Assembly (NCBI RefSeq): GCF_003265705.1
Contig: NW_020312828.1
Location: forward strand, 59,956,212-60,020,211
Direction of reading: 5' to 3'
Source of the DNA: Callorhinus ursinus
Taxonomy: Eukaryota > Chordata > Mammalia > Carnivora > Otariidae
DNA: 64,000 bases
Shown: in pieces, positions 48,433-60,295 of the stretch
How the letters are laid out: each line of letters starts with the position of its first letter
Position numbering within the stretch: position 1 is the stretch's first letter
The notes under the pieces: model-generated
The model's input: only the letters and a program-made list of their open reading frames with translations
Database searches by the model: none
Told to the model about the DNA's origin: nothing
Program-made: the position numbers and the translations under genes

Positions 48433-48960
48433 AAATCTTTATTTGTCATCTATTGCTACATAACAAACTACTGCAGAATTTATTGGCTTAAAACATCAAC
48501 AATTATCTGTTTTACTCATGAATCTGCAATTTGGATAGGGCCCATTTCTCTGTCACATGGTATCAGCTGAGGAGTCTCAACTGGAGGCCAGAGGATGCAG
48601 TTTCATGATGACTCCTTCACGCGACTGGTAAGTTAAGACTGGCTGTCAGCTGAGAATTCAGACAGGGGAGTGTGCCGGGACCTCCGTTCATCTCCATATG
48701 GGCCTCTCCACAGGCTGATTAGGCTGAAGAACAGCATGGGGTCAGGGTTGTAAGAGCAAGGGCCCCAAGAGAGTAAGGTAGAAATTTATGGCATTTGCAT
48801 GGAAAATCACAAATTGTCACTTAAGTCAGATGCTATTATTGGAGGCCTACATAGGTTCGAGGAGAGGAGACACTCAACGGGGGAGTGAAGAATTCTAAAA
48901 GAGTCAAAGGAGCTCTAAAAGGACAGGAGCTACTGTTGTAGCTATATGGCTAACTATATT
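48433..48960 (+). mobile_element. Old LTR-like repeat, right unit of a pair
   Basis: Landmarks: GTCATCTATTGCTACATAAC, TTATTGGCTTAAAACATCAA, TACTCATGAATCTGCAATTT, GTATCAGCTGAGGAGTCTCA and GGCCTCTCCACAGGCTGATT, in the same order and orientation as 46330-46805. Confidence 0.6.
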
Positions 48961-49260
48961 ACAAATTGACTTTCAGAAAGGAAGATATGGTAACAGAAGT
49001 CTGAGAAAACCAACATGGACCATATGATGAATTTCTACTAACGCATCCTTTCCGGAGTCTCTAAAGAGAGGATGCAGAATCTAGCTGACACATAAATTGA
49101 TTGATGTACTCTTACAGGTAGACTTTGATTGGTTTTGAACCACACTCCAGTGAAAGGCTTCTCTATAAAAAGAAGATAGCAACTAAGTTTTTGGCACTGT
49201 GCTCTCAGTGGAGTGCTATACAAAGTCAGTATCCATTACATGTTAGGCACTCTTGAATCT

Positions 49261-49334
49261 CACACACATGCACGCACATGCACACACACAGACACACACA
49301 CAGACACACACACACACACACTTTTGTGTGTGCC
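49261..49334 (+). repeat. (CA)n microsatellite with inverted TG arm
   Basis: Interrupted CA run (49261-49321) with G interruptions, followed directly by TTTTGTGTGTG. CACACAC-TTTT-GTGTGTG forms a perfect 7-bp stem with a 4-nt loop. Confidence 0.9.
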
Positions 49335-49354
49335 AGCCTACTATTTTGTAATCA

Positions 49355-49495
49355 TGCAGCCTATTAGAGAAATATTCACTGAGGGCCTTCTATGTGCCAA
49401 CATTATATAATACAAAACAATGACGTATGGTCCCTCTCTTTTTGATGTCACAGATTAATGGAGGTCACAGACAGGTAAGTAGATAACTGCAGTAT
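49355..49495 (-). mobile_element. L2 LINE 3' end, antisense
   Basis: AATATTCACTGAGGGCCTTC, TATGTGCCAACATTATATAA, and TGGTCCCTCTCTTTTTGATG followed by AATGGAGGTCACAGACAGGT are typical of the reverse-complement L2 tail. Confidence 0.6.
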
Positions 49496-51769
49496 GTTTC
49501 TAAAGGACCTTTAACCATACTGACTATATTATCAGAATCACAAACTAGAATATATAGTTTAAAATATGACTTTCCCCTAACTTGTTAATTATTTGTATAA
49601 AAACTTACAAAAGAGCTAAATGTATATATTTATTAAAATGAACTTATTGAAAAGAACAAAATTACATGAAATTATAATTCTTCCAGTAAATAGGCTTGTT
49701 ATATTTAGCAAATAAAAATACAGAACGCCAAAATTAGAATTTTGGGTAAAACATGAGCAATTTTCCAGTATTAGTATCTCCTTTACAATTTTTGGGACAT
49801 ACTTACAAATTTATTCATGGCTTATTTGAAATTTAAATTCAGCTGGGTGTCTTGTATTGTGTGTGTGTGGCCATAATAATATTAACAAAATCAAACCAAT
49901 AATAATAAAATGAAAACACTAACAATGTACTCTGGGAATTACAAATTTAAAAAAATACCAGAGTTAGAGAGTTCTGCTCATTTTGGTTTGCTATAACACT
50001 AGCTACATGTGGATTAGAGTTAGATTAACTCAATCAAGGGACAATTGTCTGAACAAACAAAATCATGTTTAAGGCTGATTAGCTATAAAGCAAAAAACTT
50101 ACAGAAAATTAGTCTGTGCAATTCTTTCTAATTCATAAGGCAAAATTAATAATAAGATCTAAAGTCATGAGGCAATAAGTAACAGCAAATTCAATACCAG
50201 GCAAGAAGATTATTTGCATTATCTTCCAAGATCTGACTCTACTTTCTTCTCTAGCCTCACACACACCATTTGGATCATCAGACTCCATTTCTCTAACTGT
50301 GGCTTTATTTATTTTCCTGACTCATAAAGTTGGGTCAATACATTAAGTGACAAAATTGAGGGAAAAAAAAAAAGTAGGTTAGAAATGTCACCAGATGGAC
50401 TTGAAATCAAACATAGGCAGACTCTGTCTCTTGTAATCAGAAATACTCCAGACTCAGGAAACAACTGTCTTATGCCTCTACATAAATTGAAGAAATGGAA
50501 ATTTCAGCAAACAGTAATTTTCTGGATTTACTACATGACAGGAACATCAGGTGGCTGGCTAAAGAATGCAAGACACAGAAAATGAATAAAAATGTCCCCG
50601 TAGGCCTCCTCATCGCAGGAATGGGCTGCCCCGTTATAATTTAAGTCTTCTCAGCTGGCAGAACAGAAGGGCTTGTCACAGTCATTGACACTATCCCAAC
50701 CATCTGAGATGCAGTGCAAGTCCTTCCCATACATGGAAATCGGAAGCAGGTACTTCTTTGGAGGTATTTATGGCAGGAAGCAAGTCTTGGGACGTTTTTA
50801 GCTCCTTTTAAATTAACAATATTTAATTTCTAAAATAAGAAATTTAAGAATATAGTGGTTCTAAATGACTGCATCTATGGTGAAGCCTCAATAAGGAGCA
50901 AAAAAAAAAAAAAAAAAAAAAAAATCACAGTGTCCTTCAGCTTTTGACCCTGTCACATGAAGCTCAACCGAAACTGTACCTTCCACAAAGGCAAATCTCT
51001 CCAAATGCCAATCTCTCCAATTGAAAGAAGAGGTGGGTTATAAATACTGCAATACTTATTGCAAAATAAATAAGAGCAAGGAAAATGGAGAGAGGCAGAA
51101 ATAGAGGAAGCTCACGACTTTTTGAGACTTCTTCACCTTCCTACTTCAGTATTTTTCTCCAAGATTCTAGATAATGAATGAAGAGGAAAACAAAAAGAGC
51201 CAGAAAACACTAGAAAGAAAAGACTGGAAAGAGAAGGAAGAGGAAAGAAAACCAGAGTTACAGAGCTATTTGAAAGACTTTAGAAAAGGTCAGATCAGAA
51301 ACAAGGTACAACTGCTAGGTTATTTCGAATGATCTTTCCAGGGAGATCAGGGGAAGATACTCAGTAAAATGTTTTGCTTAGTGTGGTGCACTGCATTACT
51401 CACTTGGCATTTTTCAAGAGAGCTTCATACTGGTTACCAAAATAAATGAGTAGATGCCATATGGATTTTTAGAAGAAGGTGAAGACAAAGTTGCACAGAA
51501 AATAGAGAGTATCATAATATCAAAATTGTGGGAAATCAAGGCTCCTAACAAAATTATTTATAAATTTAAGAACCACTTGACCAGATCCAGTAAAAACCAG
51601 GCAGAAAGGGGCCAGAAAAGAATATGCATACAATTAAATTTGCTGATGTAGCCACATTCCTTTGAAGAAGGTAAGGCACTTGTTCAACTTTTCTCCTCCT
51701 TCTGAACTCATTTTCTTAAGTATTATCTTTCAACGTTCCTATTAAATCTCCTTCCGATGCTCTCCCATT
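49496..51769. other. Unassigned interval with poly(A)
   Basis: About 2.3 kb, AT-rich, with A25 at 50900-50924 and a purine-rich stretch (51175-51260). No repeat or gene recognised. Confidence 0.5.
50900..50924 (+). repeat. Poly(A) tract, A25
   Basis: Twenty-five A. No recognisable retrotransposon body upstream. Confidence 0.9.
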
Positions 51770-52540
51770 GTTTGTAGAATAAAGTCTAATTTCTTAGCCA
51801 TGGTATTCCAAGTCTCCTATAATCTTATCCCAATTTCTAGGCTTTTTTTCTATTGTATCTACTTAAGCCCATTTTGGAAGAAAACTTGTCTGATTCTTTA
51901 TCTATATTTCATATTCCCTCTTCTTGCAATATCTTTCCCTAAGGGAATGGGCTTAAATCGAGGCTCTGGACATTACTTCATGTCTCAAAATCTCCTTGGT
52001 AAAACACAGCTAAAAATAATTTCTATACCATAGATACTCTGTAAACATAAAATAAAATAAAAATGTAAAGAACTTAGCACAAGGTGTAGCAACTAGGAGT
52101 TACCTGATAGTTGCTAGCAATAATTATTTTCTCTTCTATTAAAATCATTTGCATCTTTCATTCAGCTTCATTCCCCAATCTGTACCTTACTTTCAATTGA
52201 AATTTTTCTTTTGCTCCTCCATGCCCCATAAGATTTTGCATTTGGGTTTTATGTGCTTTCTACATTCAAACCTATTTTATAATGAGTTGGCGGATATTTG
52301 TTTCCCACTAAAATTGTAAACTTAATTTTTATTGCGGCCACATCTTGCTCATCATAGTGCCTCCATAAGAGAATATATATATTCTGTTATATATGTTGAG
52401 TGTGGCACAAGGCTAGCTGCTGGGGAGAAAGGGTCAATTAGACCTCATCCCTGGCCTCAAAAAGCTTCTAGTCTAATGAAGAAATTCAGCCTTTTAGAAC
52501 ATCATCTGCAAATGTTTGTTGAATTAAATTGAATTTGCTC
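51770..52540 (+). mobile_element. L2 LINE, sense, ORF2 end to 3' end, eroded
   Basis: AGAATAAAGTCTAATTTCTT, AGCCATGGTATTCCAAGTCT and TCTTGCAATATCTTTCCCTA match the sense end of the RT ORF. AAATTGTAAACTTAATTTTT, CACATCTTGCTCATCATAGT and GCAAATGTTTGTTGAATTAA match the 3' UTR and terminus. At about 52395-52490 an inserted block (CTGCTGGGGAGAAAGG...) reads like antisense L2, suggesting a nested second copy. Confidence 0.5.
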
Positions 52541-52610
52541 TTCCAGTGTTTAATTTTTAAAGAAGTGCTATGATTCCAAAGCCTCTGTTCTACCAAGAAG
52601 CACAGACTGA

Positions 52611-52785
52611 TGGGCGCCTGGGTGGCTCAGTTGGTTAAGTGAGGTCATGATCCTGGAGTCCCAGGATCGAGTCCCGCATCGGGCTCCCCGCTCAGCGGGG
52701 AGTCTGCTTCTCCCTCTGACTCTTCCCCCTCTCATGTGCTCTCTCTCTCTCAAATAAATAAATAAAATCTTTAAAAAAAAAAAAA
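52611..52785 (+). mobile_element. CAN SINE with internal promoter deletion
   Basis: Head GGGCGCCTGGGTGGCTCAGT and A-tail are intact. After TTGGTTAAG the sequence passes directly to TGAGGTCATGATCC, dropping about 17 bp (the CGTCTGCCTTC block of sisters) between the A- and B-box regions. The TSD AAGCACAGACTGA is at 52598-52610 and 52786-52798, perfect. Confidence 0.96.
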
Positions 52786-52798
52786 AAGCACAGACTGA

Positions 52799-55351
52799 GA
52801 TGGAAATTGTGTGCAAATGATTTAAAGTGGGAGTACTCTCAGGGAGAAAAGCTAGATGGCAGGGGATGAAGCTAGACAGAGATGTTTACAGAATTTTAGC
52901 CTCAGCGTGATCCCATGGGGAACTCTGGAGCAAGAATTGTACCATAAAGGTTATCTTGCCCAGATGCAAGGGAACTTAGATGTTGTACTCCCTCCAGCCC
53001 CCTATCATCTGATAAAATTGATTATCAAAGTTGGAAGGAGAGCTTCTCAACCTTCCTGGCATCCCCATGCTAGACAAGCCTCATCACCTAAGTGCAACGC
53101 TTAGTAGCATTCAGCGTTCCTGTTAAATCTTGAATGAGTGAAGCAAGCCATAAAATCATGAATAGAAGAGAGGGAAATGTAGGGAAGGAATAAGGGGCTG
53201 TGGATATGGAAACTCACATAATTGTTGGGGGAAAGGCTACTTTTATCAATGATCTGGACATTTGGAAGAGAGAGAAGTTTTTTGTTTTTTGTTTTTTTTT
53301 TCCCTTCCTCCAAGGAGAGAGAATTACTTCTAGGAGACGAGAGCTTTGATAGTACAAGTAGTGGAAGTTGTTGAAGTTCCAGAGAGCTTGGGGGCAAAAG
53401 GTAATTTATGTGCTAATGGAGGAAAGGGGAAACTGTTGAATATGTACTAATTGGCCCCAAGAAGAGAAAACACAGAAACATCATATTTTAAAGACGTCAG
53501 TCACCGTCTACTAGGTCTCTTACTAAGTGCATGAAGGCAGGAAGTTTCTGGGACTAAAAAGCAATGTCCTAGTAGGAGGTCTCAATTACTGAGGATTTAG
53601 GTATTTTCCCTCCTTGTCTTCTCATTTTGGTATGACTGAAGGTAAAATGCAGCTCCCAGCAGCAAGAGGCTTTTGGGGCTTTCTTTTGGGTTTGCTTGTT
53701 TTTATGTTTTTAATATCCATAGGGCTTGGGGTTTATTGAGTGGAACTCCTATTGTAATTCACTAGAGCCTTTCCAGATTCTCAGCATCTAGAGCAGCCAA
53801 GAATCTTGTGGTTTTCTCTCAGTTGTCCCATCATGCACTTCTGGGGGACCAACATGATAAAAGTCAAAAAAGCATAAAGGAAAATCCTTACACATAGTTT
53901 TAAAAAAAATCAATTACATAAGGACAGGATGAGAAATACATGGCTTTACTACACTTCCTAAGGAAAAATAAAAGGCCTGAGGCTTTAGACCACAAGTTCA
54001 ATAAAAGCCATGAGTATAACGCTACTGTTTTAAAAGCTAATGCAAACTTAGGCTGCAATGACAGAAATACCATTTCTAAAGCATGAAAAGTTATAGTTTC
54101 TGGGTTTTCTGCCCTCCTCAGGCCACATCTGGCTTATTGTATTCTTTCGATGGAGGAGAATATCCAGAGGAGAAAGTCCAGGATGGGGAGACATCTGGAA
54201 ACTAAGTCAAATGACTACTAGTTGAACGAACTAGAGATTTTTGCCTTGAGGGGAGGGGAGAAAAGAGGGGGCAATTAGGAAGAGACAGAATAGGTCTCTT
54301 CAAATAGAGGAGTTGCATTGGGAAAAATCCAGAAAGTATGTTTTATTTTATCTAATCCAATATAAAACATCATTGTTCAGAATAAGGAAGATTGGGGCAA
54401 TGTTATAGAGAGGAAGATTGAAGCTTATGATCAGAAAGAACTGTTTAGCAATTATAAATGCCTAACACAGGGCTGGACTTACTCAAAAGTGCTGAGTTTC
54501 CTGTTACTGGAGGTGTTCAAACAAAAACTGAATGATAGTATGAAAGGATCACAACATGGCAAGGATGTTTCCCAGTTTTCTCCATTGGGTGATGGGTTGG
54601 ACGCAGAATCTTTAAGGAATCTGAGAGTAGTGTAGAGATTTAATAGCTGAATATGTTGGGGGGGGGAGTGGGAGGAGGTATCAGCTTTCTTCTTACAATT
54701 TGGATTTACTGTGAATTACATATTAAACACAGACTATGAGCAATACACAGAAAATTTCTCTTTGATCTGCCAAGTATTGTTTAATATTTGTTAACTTCCT
54801 CTTCATAAGAGATATTTTTTTGAAAACTTTTTTCTATATATAATTTTATTCTCATTGACTTATAACAAACTTAATATTACCATAAAACTATGAATTTTAG
54901 AATTCACTTTTATGCCCCAAATTTTATTACCCAATATAATTTTTCTGTTGGATGAATGTCTAAATTGCATCTGAAGTCACAGTATGTCAAGGCCATGATG
55001 TTTTTTATATAAACAACTGACTTTATCACCATGACTGAATTAATCAATATAGTCAGATCAACCAGTTTGGGCAACCAATCTGACTGAATTTCTTAAACCA
55101 TCAAATCATCAATATTTATTTATCACTTACTATGCTTAAGAAACTATAGGGAGGCCAAGCCACTGATGATATGCCTGGATAAATACTACAACATAAGAGC
55201 ATGCAAAAAATAAATTCAAACAAAAAAGTATCAATACTAGCACAAGACAACAATAAATCTGCTATGGGGAAGTTGAAAATTAATCAGCAAATTGACTCAT
55301 ATGTCCAGGAATTTCACATCTACCTTTAGAATAGGGGAGTTAGGTTAGACT
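52799..55351. other. Unassigned interval
   Basis: About 2.6 kb with no repeat family recognised. G-rich runs near 54659-54676. Open frames are short. Confidence 0.5.
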
Positions 55352-55366
55352 TCAAAAAGGAAATGG

Positions 55367-55921
55367 AAAGGGATACATGCACCCCGATGTTTATAGCAGT
55401 ATTATCTACAATAGCCAAATTATGGAAGCAGCCCAAATGTCCATCGATGGATGAATGGATAAAGAAGATATGATATATATACCTAATATATATATCATAG
55501 ATTATTATTCAGCCATAAAAAGGAAAAAGATCTTGCCATTTGCAATGACATGGATTGAGCTTGAGAGTATAATGCTAAGTGAAATAAGTCAGTCAGAGAA
55601 AGGCAAATGCCATATCATTTCATTCATGTGTGGAATTCAAGAAACAAAACAAATGAATAAAGGGAAGAGAGAAAAGGGAGAGAGAGAGAAGAAAAAAACC
55701 CAAAAGTAGACTCTTAATTATATAGAACAAACTGATGGTTACCAGAGGGGAGAGGGGTGGGGGGATGGGTGAAATAGGTGATGGCAATTAAGGAGTACAC
55801 TTGTGATGAGCCCTGGGTGTTGTATGGAATTTTGAATCACTATATTGTACATCTGAAACATAACACTGTAAAAAATTAAATAAAATAATATTAAAAATTA
55901 AATTAAAAAAATACCAAAAAA
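55367..55921 (+). mobile_element. Carnivore L1, 5'-truncated (ORF2 end plus 3' UTR)
   Basis: Begins in the last part of ORF2. The open frame at 55455-55709 keeps YYSAIKRKKILPFAMTW and MLSEISQSEKGK, matching the L1 ORF2 C-terminus. The 3' UTR has a G-quadruplex tract (55747-55769) and ends CTGAAACATAACACTGTAAA plus an A-rich tail. The probable TSD is TCAAAAAGGAAATG (about 55352-55365) against TCAAAAGGAAGTG (about 55923-55935). Ends are approximate. Confidence 0.88.
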
Positions 55922-56124
55922 ATCAAAAGGAAGTGAGGTTTGTGATAGGCTTTGAAAAATACATGACATTTCATTGGACAGAGGAAGGGCATTCTAGGTA
56001 CAACGGTGTAAAAAAAAAAAAAGGACAATGGTAAAAAAGCCTTCAAGACACAGTTAAAAAAATATAGTGCAATAATTTGCTTCATGGCAAAGATTTGTGG
56101 GAGGCATTATGAATTTTGGTTACA

Positions 56125-56300
56125 AATATAGCTTTGGTTAAGCCCTATCTCTATCACCATGTAACCTTGTGGGAGCTATTCAAATCTACCCGAGTTTCTA
56201 TTTCCTTGTGTGAAAAATGGACATAATACCCACTTAGTTGTGGAAAGGATTAAATTAGATTATGTTGCTAAAGCATGTAACTCATTACCTGGCAGACTGA
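56125..56300 (+). repeat. MIR SINE, sense
   Basis: CACCATGTAACCTTGTGGGA, TTTCCTTGTGTGAAAAATGG, AATACCCACTTAGTTGTGGA and AGCATGTAACTCATTACCTG follow the MIR core to 3' region. Confidence 0.75.
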
Positions 56301-56334
56301 AGAGGTTCAGAAGTCTTTTATAAGCAATACTGCT

Positions 56335-56480
56335 ATTGTCTGAATGTTTGTGTGCCCCACCCCTAAATTCATACGTTGAAATCTTAACCCCCACCAAGGT
56401 GTTATTAAGAGATGGGGCCTTGAAATTATTACCAAAGTGCTCTGAACAAGAGAGGAGAAACAGGAGAGTGATATTTTAGA
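56335..56480 (+). mobile_element. Old LTR-like fragment (MaLR-like)
   Basis: TGTCTGAATGTTTGTGTGCC, AAATTCATACGTTGAAATCT, TAACCCCCACCAAGGTGTTA and GAGATGGGGCCTTG form a well-known mammalian LTR-type opening. It stops after about 145 bp. Confidence 0.55.
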
Positions 56481-58613
56481 AAGATGCATCAGATAGCTTT
56501 GCATGCAAATGATTGGTGGAATGGACTGGGGTGGGGTGAAAAGTGAATTAGAGGCAGAGCAAGTTGATAGGAAGGTACTTGCTTGATATTGTTAAGTACC
56601 TGGATAGCACTGGTGTGTGGAGTTAGAAATCAAAACAAGAAGACAATCAAAAGGTAAAAATAAAGACTATCTAGACATGGCAAGAATCAGACTTGTAAAT
56701 CAAAGTTGACGGTTTAGTTTACAGCTTGGAAACTGAGAATGTTGGCAGTAGTAATAGAAACTGTGAAGTTAGGATGAGAGAAGGAAAATGGAGGTTTCAG
56801 TTTTTATGGCTATACATAGCAATGACATCAAAATGCACACATAGAAATGACCTTTAGAAACCCATAGATTTTTTTTTAACATAGACTTGTCTTCAAATTG
56901 AGTGACAGTGGAGAACCAGTTGAACACACTGATGCCCTCCTTTGTACAATAACATGCTTTTTTGTTTTGATCTAAATGGAAACAGTGGGACACACTGGGG
57001 AAGAGATGTGCTAGAGATTAAAAACGAAACTCCTCAGTAAGAGCTGCATAGGCATGTGTACTTCTCTGCACGAACACTCACTGCGAGATGTGAAAAATCA
57101 CATGGAAAAGCCAACTCTGTGTAGTTGGTAAATAAAAGGAACACAAACATTTTTCTCTGGGATAAGCAATATGGATCACCTGGAAAAGGCAGTCCTTTAA
57201 ATTGTCCAGTTTAAAGAAAAAGAGGTGATGGAAAGTTTTCTCTGTGCTGAAAGAATTAAAAAAAAAAAAAAAAAAAGGAAAGGGTTTTAAAAGAAAGGCT
57301 CCAGTGTGTATGCTTCTAATTACAATATTATGAACAAATGTTTTATAAATAAAAACAGAGGTTTTTGAAAATGTCCCAAATCCTGAGGATGTATATAGTA
57401 CATGGTAAATGTGGAATTTTTTAAATATAGAGAATAATTTAACAGGGACATTGATACCTAAGAACAAGTTATTTCATTCAAATAATTACTTTGAGAATTT
57501 ACTTACAACACAAAATAAGAAATATTCAAAGTGTTGTTTATGGTTATTATTGCACATGTATCATTGAAGTTAAGAGAGGTATAGTCTTTCCCTGATGGAT
57601 CAAAGTTTAACATCTATAAGTCAAGAAAAAAAATAAAACCCTCCCTGAAAATACGCTATATGGGAGAGATTATATTCTAATATTTTTAAATTTTATTCTT
57701 GATTTGATTGATAACATATGAAGGAGCTGCAAAAAGAAAGACGTTTTTAAATACTGCTTCCCAGCCTGTCCTTAAACAAGCAGATGAACTGTGAAACTTT
57801 GTTTAAAGATTTCATTAGTAATGTATTAAAATATAGGAAAGATTATTACCTATATAGGCAAAATGGAAAAGCTACTACTATTTCAACAACTACTATTCTT
57901 TAATACTTGATGTTTGGTGTTTGTCGGCAAATGGGAAATGATGAATGCATTCATAGTAAAAGTACTGGATAGGCAAGAATCCCTATTACCTGAATGGTAA
58001 AACACTACTGGATTTCAGTTAGCCCGGCACAGGCCATGTCATTCATTCTTTTCTCTCCTGTTCTTGCTTCTTGGACAATACTACTATAAACGCAAAATTC
58101 CGGTGACACCATTTAGGAAGCTAATACCACCTCGATGCTTGATCAGGTTTTCAAAGATGGTAGAAAATAAAAGGGGGAACCATAACCAAAATAAGGCAAA
58201 TCTGTTTTTCGAAATGAAATAATCCCTTCTTTGCTTGTGTAATTTTTAGAAAAGAACTTTTCAAGCACATTTTCCAGCGTGGCAATACAGATGGGAAGAA
58301 TGTTTTTAGATTAAAGGCAAAGTAAACAAATAAATTAAATTCGAAGTTAAGAGCCTGTAATCTCACAAAACAATGACATTGGATCATTCATGTTTTCAAA
58401 GGGATACAGCACAATGTGACTTCAGCAGCTTTCAAGACAGAAACTCTGAAGCCACAGTGGCTTAGGTGAGTGGCTCAAATCCGGTGAATTAATTTTGAAA
58501 TTCTTGGTAAGTGTCAGTGTAAATTCAAGAGTAAAATCAAGTCTCGGTGTAAACTCAAGAATTTTCTCCTCTTCTCTACACCCCTTATCCCAACTAACTC
58601 TAGGTGACATTAC
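56481..58613. other. Unassigned interval with poly(A)
   Basis: About 2.1 kb. It contains A19 at 57258-57276. A 129-codon minus-strand frame (57078-57467) crosses that tract (poly-Phe) and is not credible as a gene. Confidence 0.5.
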
Positions 58614-58630
58614 AAATCATAGAGAAATAG

Positions 58631-58847
58631 GGCCACCTGGGTGGCTCAGTCAGTTAAGCATCCAACTCTTGATTTCCTCTTAGGTCATGATCTCAGGGTG
58701 GTGAGAATGAGCCTCAGGTCTGGCTCTGTGCTGGGTGTGGAACCTGCTCAAGATTCTCTCTCTCCCTCTCCCTCTGCACCCCCCACCACACCCCCTGCCC
58801 ATGCGCACACATTCTCTCTCTCTCTCTCTCTCTCTCAAAAAGAAAAA
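58631..58847 (+). mobile_element. Older CAN SINE subfamily
   Basis: Head GGCCACCTGGGTGGCTCAGT, then GCATCCAACTCTTGATTTC, a form distinct from the young copies and closer to an older subfamily. Ends in (TC)n at 58812-58836 and an A-tail without AAATAAATAA. The TSD AAATCATAGAGAAATAG (58614-58630) recurs with two changes at 58848-58864, consistent with greater age. Confidence 0.93.
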
Positions 58848-58864
58848 AAATCACAGAGAAACAG

Positions 58865-59599
58865 AGTTTGTTTAGGATTTTATGTTATCAGGCACATGAG
58901 GGACTTCTCTGCAAGACTGTCAATGTTCATATATATAAGCTCTCACACACCTGGAAAGCAACATGGAAAGTGAGATGAAAAAAGGAGTTTCTCAAGGCAA
59001 TCAACCTATTCTTTGATCAGCAAACAGCTTTGCTGTCAGAGTAGCTTGGGGTCCTGCCACAGGAAAATGAGAAGGTCTGGCCGGGCAGAGCAAGAAATTA
59101 AGAAGACTAGAAAATCTCCAAGAAGCATAGGAAATCCACTGCTTTCTTTGGAACAGTGCTTCCTGTCCAACAACCCTGGATAGGTTCACTGGTTTTTCAA
59201 CATCCTGGTGTCGATGCTGGATCATGGCAGATTTTAAAATCTGCAAATCTCCTGACAATTACGAGGAACAGTTTTCATGCAATTCAGAGCCCACCTATTC
59301 AGAAGATTCCTTACCATCAATATCACTGTTAATGTAGGATGAGGGCCTCCTGAGTATAAATAGAACACTTTGGAAGATTATTTACCTACCAAATAATTGG
59401 GTGGCAAAATGGCATATTTTAAACAAGTAACAGAACATATGTCCCGTCTACAAAGTCAGGTGTAAGTGTCAGTAGGAAAAAAATTGGAACCCTCATCAAG
59501 GAATCTGTCCTTGTGACACTTAGCATTTCTACATCTTATTATAATGATCTCTGTACATACATGTTTTATCTCCCTAGTAAGCCATGTGCTATAACAGAA
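58865..59599. other. Unassigned interval
   Basis: No repeat or gene recognised. Confidence 0.5.
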
Positions 59600-59775
59600 A
59601 GTATCCATAATTACAGTCAGACGGATTTGTGTTCACATCACTTCCTAGTTGTGTGTCTTTGTTAAGTTTCTTAACATTTTAACATGCCCATTTGTTAAAA
59701 ATGAATCAAATTGCCCACCTTGAAGGGTTCTTATGAAGACTAGATCTAAGAGAGATCAACACCTAGAATCATATC
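59600..59775 (+). repeat. MIR SINE, sense
   Basis: TTACAGTCAGACGGATTTGT, CACTTCCTAGTTGTGTGTCT, TGCCCATTTGTTAAAAATGA and CACCTTGAAGGGTTCTTATG are sense MIR landmarks in order. Confidence 0.85.
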
Positions 59776-60075
59776 CAATCACAAATTCCTGCAGATTTAA
59801 TGCTACTGACATCTAAGAAAACCGTAAACAATCCCCCAAATCACCTTTCCAATAGTAATCTGAACCTCCTCTTCAAACACCTTAACATAGCAGCAACAGG
59901 TCCACATCAACTCAGTATTAATTGCATCTTTCCAGCATTGAGACTGGGCAAGAAATGGCCAACAAAGCAATAGCAGAAAGGAGGAATGATTCTGAATAAG
60001 GGCAAACTATTCTCTTCTTAGTCCTATGAAGGTAGTTCCATAAACCAGGACTCCCTTTCTTTCTGATGGTCTAGA

Positions 60076-60287
60076 TTAACACTGTCCAATAGAATTGTCC
60101 AGATGATGGAAACTTTCTGTATCTGTGCTGTCCAATATGGCAGCCATCAGCCACATGGGTCGTCTATTAAACCCTTGCAGTGTGGGTAGTATTACTGAGG
60201 AACTGAAGTTCTAATTTTATTTAACTTTAAGAGGTTTAAATTTAAAAAGCTGCATATAGGTAAAGTCCATTGCATTTAGACAGTGCA
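60076..60287 (+). mobile_element. hAT-type MITE with 8-bp TSD
   Basis: The left terminus CACTGTCCAATAG pairs with CATTTAGACAGTGCA at the right. The 8-bp TSD is GGTCTAGA (60068-60075) and GGTCTAAA (60288-60295), one mismatch. Inside, ATGATGGAAACTTTCTGTAT and TATGGCAGCCATCAGCCACA match the copy at 44547-44730. No transposase. Confidence 0.82.
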
Positions 60288-60295
60288 GGTCTAAA

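Noticed and set aside
49261..49321. CA repeat considered as a CRISPR-like or structured array
   Set aside because: Simple dinucleotide microsatellite with no spacer-repeat architecture, in a mammalian genome.
55455..55709. 84-codon frame as a gene
   Set aside because: C-terminal remnant of L1 ORF2 in a 5'-truncated insertion.
57078..57467. 129-codon minus-strand frame
   Set aside because: Runs through a poly(A) tract read as poly-Phe.
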